From: Rheinheimera sp. SA_1
Lineage (GTDB): Bacteria; Pseudomonadota; Gammaproteobacteria; Enterobacterales; Alteromonadaceae
Direction of reading: 5' to 3'
Assembly: GCF_001669775.1 (NCBI RefSeq)
Contig: NZ_LXWK01000015.1
Coordinates: 1-64,000, forward strand
DNA: 64,000 bases
A model generated the notes under the pieces. The model searched no databases. It was not told the origin of the DNA and saw only the letters and a list, made by a program, of their open reading frames with translations. Of this stretch, positions 55,886-64,000 are shown piece after piece (positions within the stretch are counted from its first letter, which is position 1; each line of letters begins with the position of its first letter). The translations under genes were made by a program, and so were the position numbers.

Positions 55886-58800
55886 TTATTTAACGCTGTC
55901 GCAGTGGTGGCTTAACAACATCAGCTCACGCAGTGCCACGGAGAACTTGGCAAACTCGTGACTCTTGGTTGTTTTGAACTCAGCCAGCATAAGACTCCAG
56001 CGTGCCAACACCAGTTCGTTTGAGGTTAACCAACGACTGATCACCTCTTCCGCCTGGCATTGACCACCACAGGTTCTGACCACAACCTGGCTCAGCGCCC
56101 GTTGTTGCCAATCCAGCTCTTCGCGGTATGACGCGCGGGCCAGTGCCTGCCAGTGGTTGGTGACCGGCTGATGGGTAATTTGCTCCAGGAACCAGTGCAG
56201 ATCCAGCTTGTCGCCAAGCTTGAAGTAGATTTCTGCCACCAGCAGTAAATCAGTTTTTTCACTGTCAGCAACCTGCGCGATATCCATCACTGAGAACACC
56301 GTGCTTAACTGCGCCAGGTAACGGGCGACATCGGCTGGAATTTGCTGGGCGGTCAGTTTGTCCTGGTGCGCCTGCAATGACTCGGCTTCATTCGCAGCTA
56401 ATAAACGCGGTAATTCAGCGGCAATTTGCTGGTAAGCCGGTTTAAAGAACGCGACCGATTGCTCAATACCCAGCGCTTTATTGCGATGACGCAAGAACCA
56501 GCGAGTGGCGCGGCGCATGGTGCGACGCAGCTGGAACAATAACCGCGTTTGCAGCTCTGCCGGTATGGTGGTGTCTAATTCTTCCAGCTTGTGCCAGATG
56601 ATCTCAACATCAAACAAGTCACGCGCAATGGCATAACAAATCGCAACTTCAGAGACCGTCGAACCGGTTTCTTCCATCATCCGCTGGGCGAAGTTAGCGC
56701 CCATATCATTCACCAGCATATTGGCCAGTTTGGTGGCAATAATTTCGGCTTTCAGCGGATGGTTTTCCATCTCTTTGGCGTACTTGTCTTGCAGCACTTG
56801 TGGGAAAGCCTGGAACAACTCTTGTTTAAAGTAATTGTTCTCATAGATTTCCGGCAGCACCAGCTGTTCTTTCAACACCATCTTGCCATAGGCGGTCAGA
56901 ATGGCCAGTTCAGGACGGGTCAGACCCGCGCCTTTGACCATCCGCTCAGCTAATGCATCATCAGATGGCAGGAATTCCAGCTCGCGGTTCAGCTTGCCGT
57001 CTTTTTCCAGCGCGTGAATAAAGCGCGTGTATTCCTTCATCTGCTCGGCGCCGAGCAACGAAGATACTGAAATACTTTGCGTCTGACGGTAACAGTCGTT
57101 GATCACGATATCAGCGACATCGTTGGTCATGCTGTACAGCAATTCGTTGCGTTGTTTCAGCGTTAAATCACCACTGGCAACCAAAGCGTTCAGCAGAATT
57201 TTGATGTTCACTTCGTTATCCGAACAATCCACACCACCAACGTTGTCGATAAAGTCGGTATTGATCCGGCCACCGTTGCTGGCATATTCAATCCGGCCAC
57301 GTTGAGTAGTCCCTAAGTTACCACCCTCGCCGATGATCTTCGCTTTGACTTCTTTTCCATTGACCCGCAGTGGTTCAGAAGCGCGATCGCCAACTTCGGC
57401 ATGCGATTCATCGGTTGCTTTGACGTAAGTACCGATACCACCGTTCCAAATCAGGTCGACTTCCATCATCAGCGCCGCACGAATAAGTTCGTTCGGCGTT
57501 AAGGTGGTTTTGTCAGTGCCCAGCATTTGTTGCATTTGCGGGCTTAACTTAATAGCTTTAGCGCTACGCAGGAAAATACCACCGCCTTCAGAAATAAGCT
57601 CGCGGTTGTAATCATCCCAGGTGGAGTTTGGCAGTTTAAATAACCGGTCACGTTCCACAAACGATGTTGCTGACACCGGATTAGGATCCACAAAAATGTG
57701 CATGTGGTTAAAAGCAACCTGCAGGCGGATATGTTCAGACAACAGCATGCCGTTACCAAACACGTCACCGGCCATATCGCCGATCCCAACCACGGTAAAA
57801 TCAGTGCTTTGACAATCGATACCCACTTCTCGGAAGTGGCGTTTCACCGATTCCCAGCCGCCACGTGCGGTAATGCCCATGCCTTTGTGGTCGTAACCGT
57901 TCGAGCCACCTGAGGCAAAAGCGTCACCTAACCAGTGGTTGTATTCCAGCGAAATACCGTTGGCGATATCAGAGAACGTTGCGGTGCCTTTGTCGGCTGC
58001 AACTACTAAGTACGGGTCGTCTTCATCCAGGCGCACCACGTTTTTCGGCGGTACAATCTGGCCTAATACGATGTTGTCAGTGATATCCAACAGCGCGCGG
58101 ATAAAGGTACGGTAACAGGCTTTACCTTCGTTGAGCCAGGCTTCGCGGCCACCGGTTTCCGGTAGTTTTTTACAAACAAAACCACCTTTGGCGCCAACCG
58201 GCACAATCACAGTGTTTTTCACTTGTTGCGCTTTGACCAGACCCAGCACTTCGGTGCGGAAATCTTCGCGGCGATCTGACCAGCGCAGACCACCACGGGC
58301 TACTTTACCAAAACGTAAATGCACACCTTCGACTTTTGGCGAGTACACAAAAATCTCGAAGAATGGCAATGGCAATGGCATATCCGGGATCATCGCCGGA
58401 CGGACTTTAAACGAAATATACGGCTTGTCGCTGCCATCTTCGGCAGTTTGGAAATAGTTGGTACGGACAATCGCCTGAATAATGGCCAGGAAACGACGGA
58501 TGATCCGGTCGTCATCAAGGTTGGCCACGTTTTCCAGCTGCGCCAGAATCTCAGTTTCCAATTGTTCTGCAACTGCAGCATCGGCATTATCCAAAGCGAA
58601 TTTGCTGTTAAACAGCTGCACCAATAAACCCGCTAATACCGGGTAACGGCCAAAAGTCGATTCGATATAAGCCTGGCTAAAGGTCCCGCCGATTTGCCGT
58701 TTGTATTTGGCAAAAGAGCGCAATAACGACGCTTCACGGCCAGTTAAACCAGCGCCTAAAATCAGTCGGTTAAAACCGTCATCTTCTAAATCGCCTTTCC

Positions 58801-60721
58801 AGACTTTGGCAAAAGATTCCTGGAACAACTGCTGCGCCGCTTCAAAATCCAGTGGCACTTTGCCGTTCAGTTCCATGCTGAAGTTTAAGATCCAGCTGAC
58901 TGAACCGTCCGGGCAACGCACAGCATAAGGCGTTTCACCAATCACCCGCAGACCGAAGTTTTCCAGCATTGGTAATACGTCGGACAAATGAATTGGGTGG
59001 TCTTTATGGAACAGGTTTAACCGCACCGCTTTGGAATCGTCTTTCTCTTCCTGAGGCCGGTAGAACAGCATTTCCAAAGTGTTGTCTTCGGTCAGCGCTT
59101 CCAGTTTGGCAATATCCACCAGCGCATCGTTTGGCAACATTTCTTCTTTGTAAGAGCGCGGGAAAGCGTTGATATATTTCAGGCCAAGCTCACGACCAGT
59201 CAGCTCTCCGAAGCGGCCGATTAAGGCGCTTGCCAGCTTATCTTCCCAGGTGCGGGCAGCTTCAATTAAATTATTTTCGATGTCTTTCACATTGAACTCG
59301 ATATTGCTGTCGTTGATCCGGACAAAATAATGGGTCCGGGCCAGCATGGATTCAGAGAAATAAGTGGTAAATTCCACCGGCTCGGTACTGCCTAAGAAAC
59401 TTTGCAGGATATTCTGAGTTTCTTTGCGCAACTGCGTGTTATAACGCTCACGTGGCACATACACCATGGCCGAAACAAACCGACCAAAGGCATCTTTACG
59501 CATAAAGACCCGGGTCATGTCCCGTTCCTGCATTTGCAGCACGCCGGTCGAAATATCTAACAGTTCGTCGGCTTCAGCCTGAATAAGCTCATCACGTGGA
59601 TAAGTTTCCAGAATATTCAGCAGCGCTTTGTAAGCGTGGGTGCCAACGGCAAAACCAGAAGCTGCCATCACTTTAGAAAGTTTGTTTTTCAGCAGTGGAA
59701 TATCACCGGCACTGTTGTTATACAGCGATGATGAATACAAACCGATGAAACGATCCTCACCCACCACATGACCTTCAGCGTCAAAGCGCTTGATCCCGAT
59801 ATAATCAATATAAGCCGGGCGATGTACCCGGGATTTATTATTGGTTTTAGTCAGGATCAAAGAACCGGTGCTCAGCGCTTGTTTGCGCGCAACATCAGGT
59901 AAATCTGACAACATTAAATCGCGGGAAACGCTACGGCGCATTAGCCCTAAAGCGGTATCGGCCATGCCTTCGATGCGGTAGTCACCCTGCACCGGCACAA
60001 TGCTGTATTGCCGGTAGCCGAGCAGCGTAAAGTTATCCTTGGCCAGCCACTTTAAAAACTCAGTGGTTTCTGCCAGTTGCTCTGGCGTTGCTTTACCGCT
60101 GTTGGCTGGTAATTCTGCAATCACCTGCTCCAGCTTGGCTTTGGTAGGTTTCCAGTCCTCAACCGCCAGTTTCACGTCCTGCATTACTGAATCAAGTTCA
60201 GCAATCAGGTGATCCATGGTGGTTTTGTCAGTCATCCGGTCGATTTCGATATGAAAGACCGTTTGCTGAGTCGAAGGATTTTGCTTAGTGCCGAGTTTAT
60301 GGAATTCAGTGATATCGCCTTTAGCATCGCGGAATGTCTGCAGTGGATAATGCAGCAGTAAATGCGCGGTGATGTTGTGGCGGTTTAAGGCGATCCGGAC
60401 TGAATCCACCAGAAACGGCATATCCTTCACCACGATTTCGACAATAGTGTGTTTTGATTCCCAACCGTGACGGGCGATTTCCGGGTTAAACACACGAATT
60501 TTTGCGCTGTCATCAGCATGGGTATTAAAGGTTTGCCACAGACTTAACGCAGCACCATATAAATCGCTGTCGTTACGGCCGAACATATCTTCGTTGGCAA
60601 CATTGCCATAGAGAGTGAAAGCAAATTTCTCAACCTGTTCAACCTGATCTTTTACTTTTTGTTTGATGAGTTTACTTACGTTTTGTAGAAGTACAGATGG
60701 TTGACCGTCTATCAGTGCCAT
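55886..60721 (-). CDS. gdhB: NAD-specific glutamate dehydrogenase, 180-kDa type
   Basis: 1611 residues, the size of the large GDH family (COG2902; Pseudomonas GdhB). N-terminal regulatory half with ACT-like parts (TIVEIVVKDMPFLVDSVRIA), then the catalytic core with FGKVARGGLRWSDRREDF, VIVPVGAKGGFVCKK (substrate lysines) and the Rossmann part with GIGDMAGDVFGNGML and KIIGEGGNLGTTQRGRIE. Converts glutamate to 2-oxoglutarate and ammonia, linking with Lrp/alanine metabolism. AAGGAT precedes the ATG. Stands alone with its own terminator; 178 bp upstream carry the promoter and a CTGGT-TGT-ACCAG palindrome (near 60847). Confidence 0.93.
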   Translation of the reverse strand: MALIDGQPSVLLQNVSKLIKQKVKDQVEQVEKFAFTLYGNVANEDMFGRNDSDLYGAALSLWQTFNTHADDSAKIRVFNPEIARHGWESKHTIVEIVVKDMPFLVDSVRIALNRHNITAHLLLHYPLQTFRDAKGDITEFHKLGTKQNPSTQQTVFHIEIDRMTDKTTMDHLIAELDSVMQDVKLAVEDWKPTKAKLEQVIAELPANSGKATPEQLAETTEFLKWLAKDNFTLLGYRQYSIVPVQGDYRIEGMADTALGLMRRSVSRDLMLSDLPDVARKQALSTGSLILTKTNNKSRVHRPAYIDYIGIKRFDAEGHVVGEDRFIGLYSSSLYNNSAGDIPLLKNKLSKVMAASGFAVGTHAYKALLNILETYPRDELIQAEADELLDISTGVLQMQERDMTRVFMRKDAFGRFVSAMVYVPRERYNTQLRKETQNILQSFLGSTEPVEFTTYFSESMLARTHYFVRINDSNIEFNVKDIENNLIEAARTWEDKLASALIGRFGELTGRELGLKYINAFPRSYKEEMLPNDALVDIAKLEALTEDNTLEMLFYRPQEEKDDSKAVRLNLFHKDHPIHLSDVLPMLENFGLRVIGETPYAVRCPDGSVSWILNFSMELNGKVPLDFEAAQQLFQESFAKVWKGDLEDDGFNRLILGAGLTGREASLLRSFAKYKRQIGGTFSQAYIESTFGRYPVLAGLLVQLFNSKFALDNADAAVAEQLETEILAQLENVANLDDDRIIRRFLAIIQAIVRTNYFQTAEDGSDKPYISFKVRPAMIPDMPLPLPFFEIFVYSPKVEGVHLRFGKVARGGLRWSDRREDFRTEVLGLVKAQQVKNTVIVPVGAKGGFVCKKLPETGGREAWLNEGKACYRTFIRALLDITDNIVLGQIVPPKNVVRLDEDDPYLVVAADKGTATFSDIANGISLEYNHWLGDAFASGGSNGYDHKGMGITARGGWESVKRHFREVGIDCQSTDFTVVGIGDMAGDVFGNGMLLSEHIRLQVAFNHMHIFVDPNPVSATSFVERDRLFKLPNSTWDDYNRELISEGGGIFLRSAKAIKLSPQMQQMLGTDKTTLTPNELIRAALMMEVDLIWNGGIGTYVKATDESHAEVGDRASEPLRVNGKEVKAKIIGEGGNLGTTQRGRIEYASNGGRINTDFIDNVGGVDCSDNEVNIKILLNALVASGDLTLKQRNELLYSMTNDVADIVINDCYRQTQSISVSSLLGAEQMKEYTRFIHALEKDGKLNRELEFLPSDDALAERMVKGAGLTRPELAILTAYGKMVLKEQLVLPEIYENNYFKQELFQAFPQVLQDKYAKEMENHPLKAEIIATKLANMLVNDMGANFAQRMMEETGSTVSEVAICYAIARDLFDVEIIWHKLEELDTTIPAELQTRLLFQLRRTMRRATRWFLRHRNKALGIEQSVAFFKPAYQQIAAELPRLLAANEAESLQAHQDKLTAQQIPADVARYLAQLSTVFSVMDIAQVADSEKTDLLLVAEIYFKLGDKLDLHWFLEQITHQPVTNHWQALARASYREELDWQQRALSQVVVRTCGGQCQAEEVISRWLTSNELVLARWSLMLAEFKTTKSHEFAKFSVALRELMLLSHHCDSVK

Positions 60722-60898
60722 TTTTGTATCCTTGTTTTAATCTCTGCGTAGGGTGAAGCAGGATTGTGCATTACATACAGAGCGTGTCAGGTGCGAAGTT
60801 TATTGCCAATTGTAGTGCTTTTCGAGCTTTATTTCAGGCTTTCATACTGGTTGTACCAGCGCTAAAATCCAGATTTGACAAGATATTCAAGCTTATTA

Positions 60899-60926
60899 AA
60901 TAACAAAATGGCCCGCAGGCCATTTT
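60899..60926 (-). terminator. Terminator of the RND/MMPL transporter transcript
   Basis: A perfect 9-bp stem AAAATGGCC / GGCCATTTT (60905-60913 / 60918-60926) with a 4-nt loop; on the minus strand it is followed by GTTATTT. It lies beyond repeat copy B, so copy B should be part of the transporter mRNA. Confidence 0.75.
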
Positions 60927-60956
60927 CATTAGATTAATTGCATAAACATGCGATTC

Positions 60957-61077
60957 CCCTTCATCCTTAAAATTGCAGGGTTGTTGGCCGCTTTCTCTCA
61001 CCCCAGTCACATAGAACAGCTATGCTCCTGGGGATTCGTTCAATTGCCGCCTACCTGCAACTTTAATGATTTTGGGT
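60957..61077 (-). repeat. 121-bp palindromic dispersed repeat, copy B
   Basis: Inverted relative to copy A. Reads in the same direction as the transporter gene and begins 13 bp after that gene's stop codon. The outer arms pair at 15 of 17 positions plus one G-U. Compared with copy A, one G-C pair is replaced by A-U (both sides changed), one mismatch is repaired and one C-to-T keeps a wobble pair. Confidence 0.9.
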
Positions 61078-61090
61078 AATTACTTAACCA

Positions 61091-63409
61091 TTATCGGTTT
61101 TTACGCCAAAAGAATGCCGCCAATGCTGGTAATACAAACACCGCACCCAGCATATTGACGATAAACATAAAGGTCAGCAGGATGCCCATATCGACCTGGA
61201 ACTTCAGCGCCGAGAATACCCAGGTACTGACGCCAATCGCCAAGGTGATTGCCGTAAACAGCACCGCACTGCCGGTTGATTTCAGCGCATTGTAATATGC
61301 TTCCCGTAACGGCATACCATCACGCAGCGGTTGCGTCATATTGGTCAGGATATAAATTCCATAATCCACACCGATACCCACACCCAGTGCAATCACTGGC
61401 AAGGTCGATACGGTCAGACCAATGCCGAGCAACGTCATTAAGGCCGTTGCCAATACAGTCACCAAATACAACGGCAGGATCACCGCGACGGTCGCCCGCA
61501 CCGAACGGAAACTGATTAAACACAATAAGATCACTGCGCCATACACATACAAGGTCATTGGATCTTGTGCTGCTGCCACCGCTTCATTGGTGGCGGCCAT
61601 CACGCCAACCGGACCGGATGCCAGCATAAATTTGGTGGTGTCGGTCCCCAGCTCAGCGCCGACTTTTTTCGCTTCGGCGATGACTTTTTCGATGGTCTCG
61701 GCTTTGTGGTCGTTTAAGAACAAAATAACCGGCATCACCGAACAATCGCCATTGAGCAAACCGGTACTGGTTTCAACGCGCGACGAAGATTGCACCAGCG
61801 ATTCGGTGGTCCGTGGCAAAATGCGCCATTTCACGTTGCCTTCGTTAAAAGCAGCGTTGATGGTTTTTGACACTGAAGGCAAGGACACCGCACTTTGCAC
61901 GCCCGGCACGTTTTCCATCCGCCACTGGAACTGGTCAATCTTGTCCATGATCGGGTGGAAGGTACAGCCGTTGGCATCGGTTTCTACCATCACATTGATA
62001 TAGTCAACGGAAATAGCGTAGCGGTCGGTAATTAAGAAAGTGTCCTGGTTATAACGGGAATCTTCATGTAAAGACGAAGCACCCGGTTGCAGATCACCAA
62101 TTTTCAGCTGTTTGCTTTGATAATAACCACCGGCAAATAAGGCGGCTGATATCAGCAGGATCACTGCAGCGACTTTCGGCTCAGCACTGGCCGACAACGC
62201 CCGCCAGAATTTATCCGCTTTTGGTGTTGGAGCCGAAACCGCCTCAACATACGAAGGTTTAAAACGTACAAAGGACATCAGCACCGGTAATAAGAACAAG
62301 TTGGTCAGAATAATCACGCCCACACCCAAACTTGCGGTGATCGCCAATTCGCGGATCACCCCAATCTCGATGATTAACAAGGTGATAAAACCAACAGTGT
62401 CCGACAATAACGCCACGCCGCCCGGGATCATTAAATGACGGAAGCTGGCCTGCGCAGCCGTTTTGGCGTCAAGACCAGCGGCTACGTTTTTGCCGGTAGC
62501 GTTGATCATCTGCACACCATGGCTCACGCCAATCGCAAACACTAAAAACGGTACCAGAATCGACATCGGATCAATGCCAAAACCGAGCACTGTTAATAAT
62601 CCCATCTGCCAGATCACCGCAATCAGTGAACAGGCAATAGGTAATATTGTCAGGGTTACAGATTTGGAGAACAGGTAGACCATCACCGCCGTAATGGCGA
62701 TAGCCACCGCGAAAAACGCCAGTACGCCTTTAGCACCATTTGCTACATCGCCGACCATTTTGGCAAAGCCGATGATATGCACTGAAATTTGTTCGTTTTC
62801 ATACTGGCCACGGACATCGTTTTCCAATTGATTGGCAAAAGCGATGGTGTCGAGCTTTTCATTGGTATCCGGATTAATTTCCTGCAACTGCGCCGTGACC
62901 ATAGCGCAGCTGTAATCGTCTGCAACCATCCGACCAACAATACCGGCTTTGTCGACATTCTGCTTAACGATGGCCAGGCCATTGGCATCGGCGGCAAAGT
63001 CAGCCGGGATCACCGGGCCACCGGCAAAACCGTCTTCCACCACTTCGACAAAACGGGTGCTTGGGCTAAACAAGGATTTCACTAACACCCGATCCACCCC
63101 TGGCATGTAATACACCTGGTCATGGATTTTCTTGAAGGTATCGAAAAACTGCGGGTTAAAAATATTGCCAGAGGCGTCACACACCGAAATCAGAATATTG
63201 TTAGCGCCGCCAAAATCTTTGGCGTGCTTTAAATAGGTCTGCATATATTCGTGTTTTAACGGAATATTTTTGGTAAAAGCTGCGTCGAGTTTAATCTGGC
63301 TGGCTTTAAACAATAAAAATAACGTCATGGCGACAAACGCCAGGATCACAAAACCGCGGTGACGAAACAGCGCATATTCGCACTTATTAATAAAACGACT
63401 GGTACTCAT
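61091..63409 (-). CDS. RND/MMPL-family exporter
   Basis: 772 residues, two homologous halves each with one membrane helix, a large periplasmic loop and five helices (HRGFVILAFVAMTLFLLF at the start; LAFFAVAIAITAVMVYLF; LPLYLVTVLATALMTLLGIGL; VLFTAITLAIGVSTWVF). Conserved GxxxD motif as IALGVGIGVDYGIYILTN and FAIGVSHGVQMINA. COG1033-type RND exporters move hydrophobic compounds by proton energy. The start overlaps the stop of the partner gene (ATGA), forming an operon. Substrate unknown. Confidence 0.88.
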   Translation of the reverse strand: MSTSRFINKCEYALFRHRGFVILAFVAMTLFLLFKASQIKLDAAFTKNIPLKHEYMQTYLKHAKDFGGANNILISVCDASGNIFNPQFFDTFKKIHDQVYYMPGVDRVLVKSLFSPSTRFVEVVEDGFAGGPVIPADFAADANGLAIVKQNVDKAGIVGRMVADDYSCAMVTAQLQEINPDTNEKLDTIAFANQLENDVRGQYENEQISVHIIGFAKMVGDVANGAKGVLAFFAVAIAITAVMVYLFSKSVTLTILPIACSLIAVIWQMGLLTVLGFGIDPMSILVPFLVFAIGVSHGVQMINATGKNVAAGLDAKTAAQASFRHLMIPGGVALLSDTVGFITLLIIEIGVIRELAITASLGVGVIILTNLFLLPVLMSFVRFKPSYVEAVSAPTPKADKFWRALSASAEPKVAAVILLISAALFAGGYYQSKQLKIGDLQPGASSLHEDSRYNQDTFLITDRYAISVDYINVMVETDANGCTFHPIMDKIDQFQWRMENVPGVQSAVSLPSVSKTINAAFNEGNVKWRILPRTTESLVQSSSRVETSTGLLNGDCSVMPVILFLNDHKAETIEKVIAEAKKVGAELGTDTTKFMLASGPVGVMAATNEAVAAAQDPMTLYVYGAVILLCLISFRSVRATVAVILPLYLVTVLATALMTLLGIGLTVSTLPVIALGVGIGVDYGIYILTNMTQPLRDGMPLREAYYNALKSTGSAVLFTAITLAIGVSTWVFSALKFQVDMGILLTFMFIVNMLGAVFVLPALAAFFWRKNR

Positions 63410-64000
63410 AAGGCTTTGCTTTCTTTTAACTGTATGGTTTTAATTCCGGTTTCGGTTGCCAGTACCAATTGGTTGGCAATCACCACCGCATTTAAAATGG
63501 CTTTGCCATCTTGCTGATTCATCGCAGCAAAAGTCTGGCCATCATCATCACTGAATAATAAAGTTCCGGCATTGCCCAGCAGATAGACCCGGCCGTTTTC
63601 ATCGTTGATTACACTGTTCAGTGTAGATGGCGACGGTACCGCAATTTGCTGCCAGCTCAGGCCCTGGTCAGTACTGCGAAACACGTGCCCACGCAAACCA
63701 ACGGCAATCAAACTTAGTGCTTTGGTTCTGGTGATGCCAAACAATGAGCCGTTATAAAATTCTGTTTGTCGTTGCCAGGTCAAACCGAAGTCCTGACTTT
63801 TGGCAAAAAAGCCGGCTTCACCGACCAGATAAAGCGTGGTGCCATCGGCATAAAGCCGGTTAAAATGTGGCAGCACCGAAGACATTTCGACGGCGAACCC
63901 TTCAGGGTCCGTTTCTTTTAACTCGGCTAACAGTTGTTGATCATCAACACTTGCCAGTTCCAGATGGAATTCATTGACCCAGGTTTTGCCTGCATCGCTG
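63406..64000 (-). CDS. YCF48/BNR-repeat beta-propeller protein, partial
   Basis: The frame is open to the window edge; an internal ATG at 63885 is not the start, because the sequence before it (SDAGKTWVNEFHLELASVDD) continues the same repeat pattern. Sialidase-type repeats SDAGKTW, SQDFGLTWQ, STDQGLSWQQI and SDDDGQTF mark a photosystem-assembly-factor-like (YCF48) propeller. In proteobacteria such proteins often stand next to COG1033 exporters and may act as their periplasmic partners; this link is from known neighbourhoods and the 4-bp gene overlap seen here. The true N-terminus is outside the window. Confidence 0.85.
   Translation of the reverse strand, partial: SDAGKTWVNEFHLELASVDDQQLLAELKETDPEGFAVEMSSVLPHFNRLYADGTTLYLVGEAGFFAKSQDFGLTWQRQTEFYNGSLFGITRTKALSLIAVGLRGHVFRSTDQGLSWQQIAVPSPSTLNSVINDENGRVYLLGNAGTLLFSDDDGQTFAAMNQQDGKAILNAVVIANQLVLATETGIKTIQLKESKAL

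Noticed and set aside
60835-60860. CTGGT-TGT-ACCAG palindrome upstream of gdhB as a known operator
   Set aside because: Short palindrome without a matching regulator motif I can name, and no clear promoter boxes around it.
61422-62003. 193-residue open frame antisense to the RND/MMPL exporter
   Set aside because: Shadow frame; no domain features and no start signal.

Overview
The window looks like chromosomal DNA of a marine or aquatic gammaproteobacterium of the Rheinheimera / Alishewanella / Arsukibacterium type. This assignment is inferred from protein character and gene order: yccA-tusDCB-tusE, lrp-ftsK-lolA-rarA-crcB-serS, pyrD-zapC, a bioA/bioBFCD divergent cluster, a 180-kDa NAD-glutamate dehydrogenase, a class-II DAHP synthase and glutamine-rich proteins. 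No species can be fixed from the sequence alone.

Positions 1-6.7 kb are an accessory, decaying region. It opens with the 5' end of an IS3-family element (minus strand). The element cuts into a TonB-dependent receptor gene, which also carries an in-frame TAG. A chimeric solute-binding-protein pseudogene follows (start of sbp joined to the end of an amino-acid-type binding protein), then an intact DUF2252 gene. Next comes a REP-associated tyrosine transposase (RAYT) with tandem GTGGGTGTC-type repeats on its left, 38-bp direct duplications on its right, and broken gene pieces on both sides, including an orphan PEP-CTERM sorting signal.

From 6.7 to 64 kb the window is dense housekeeping sequence. 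It holds a PhoD-like phosphatase, a TlpA-like thioredoxin, a PanE-like reductase, class-II DAHP synthase, an LMW phosphatase, a MoxR-DUF58-transglutaminase operon, a SYLF lipoprotein, a tricorn-like protease, HtpX and PepE. The biotin genes follow: bioB-F-C-D on the minus strand, with bioA divergent. Then come asnS, a nitroreductase, DoxX, glgC-glgA, fadH, sppA, a class-C-like serine hydrolase, tRNA-Ser(UGA), yccA and the tusDCB+tusE sulfur relay. After these are the serS/crcB/rarA/lolA/ftsK/lrp run, a divergent alanine dehydrogenase, DUF192, DUF2960, an acyltransferase, zapC, pyrD, gdhB, and an RND/MMPL exporter with a beta-propeller partner that runs off the right edge.

The most unusual signal is a 121-bp dispersed repeat present twice (52463-52583 and, inverted, 60957-61077). 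The copies are about 85% identical and each can fold into one long hairpin with at least one compensatory base-pair change. Each lies in the sense direction at the 3' end of the gene before it, and one copy encodes that gene's last residues. Other regulatory signals are two near-consensus Lrp boxes between lrp and ald, a palindrome on the predicted bioB -10 box, a hairpin that buries the ribosome-binding site of the TlpA-like gene, and an unlisted 59-aa membrane-protein gene whose ribosome-binding site touches the serS terminator. Many intergenic stretches carry short fresh-looking direct duplications.
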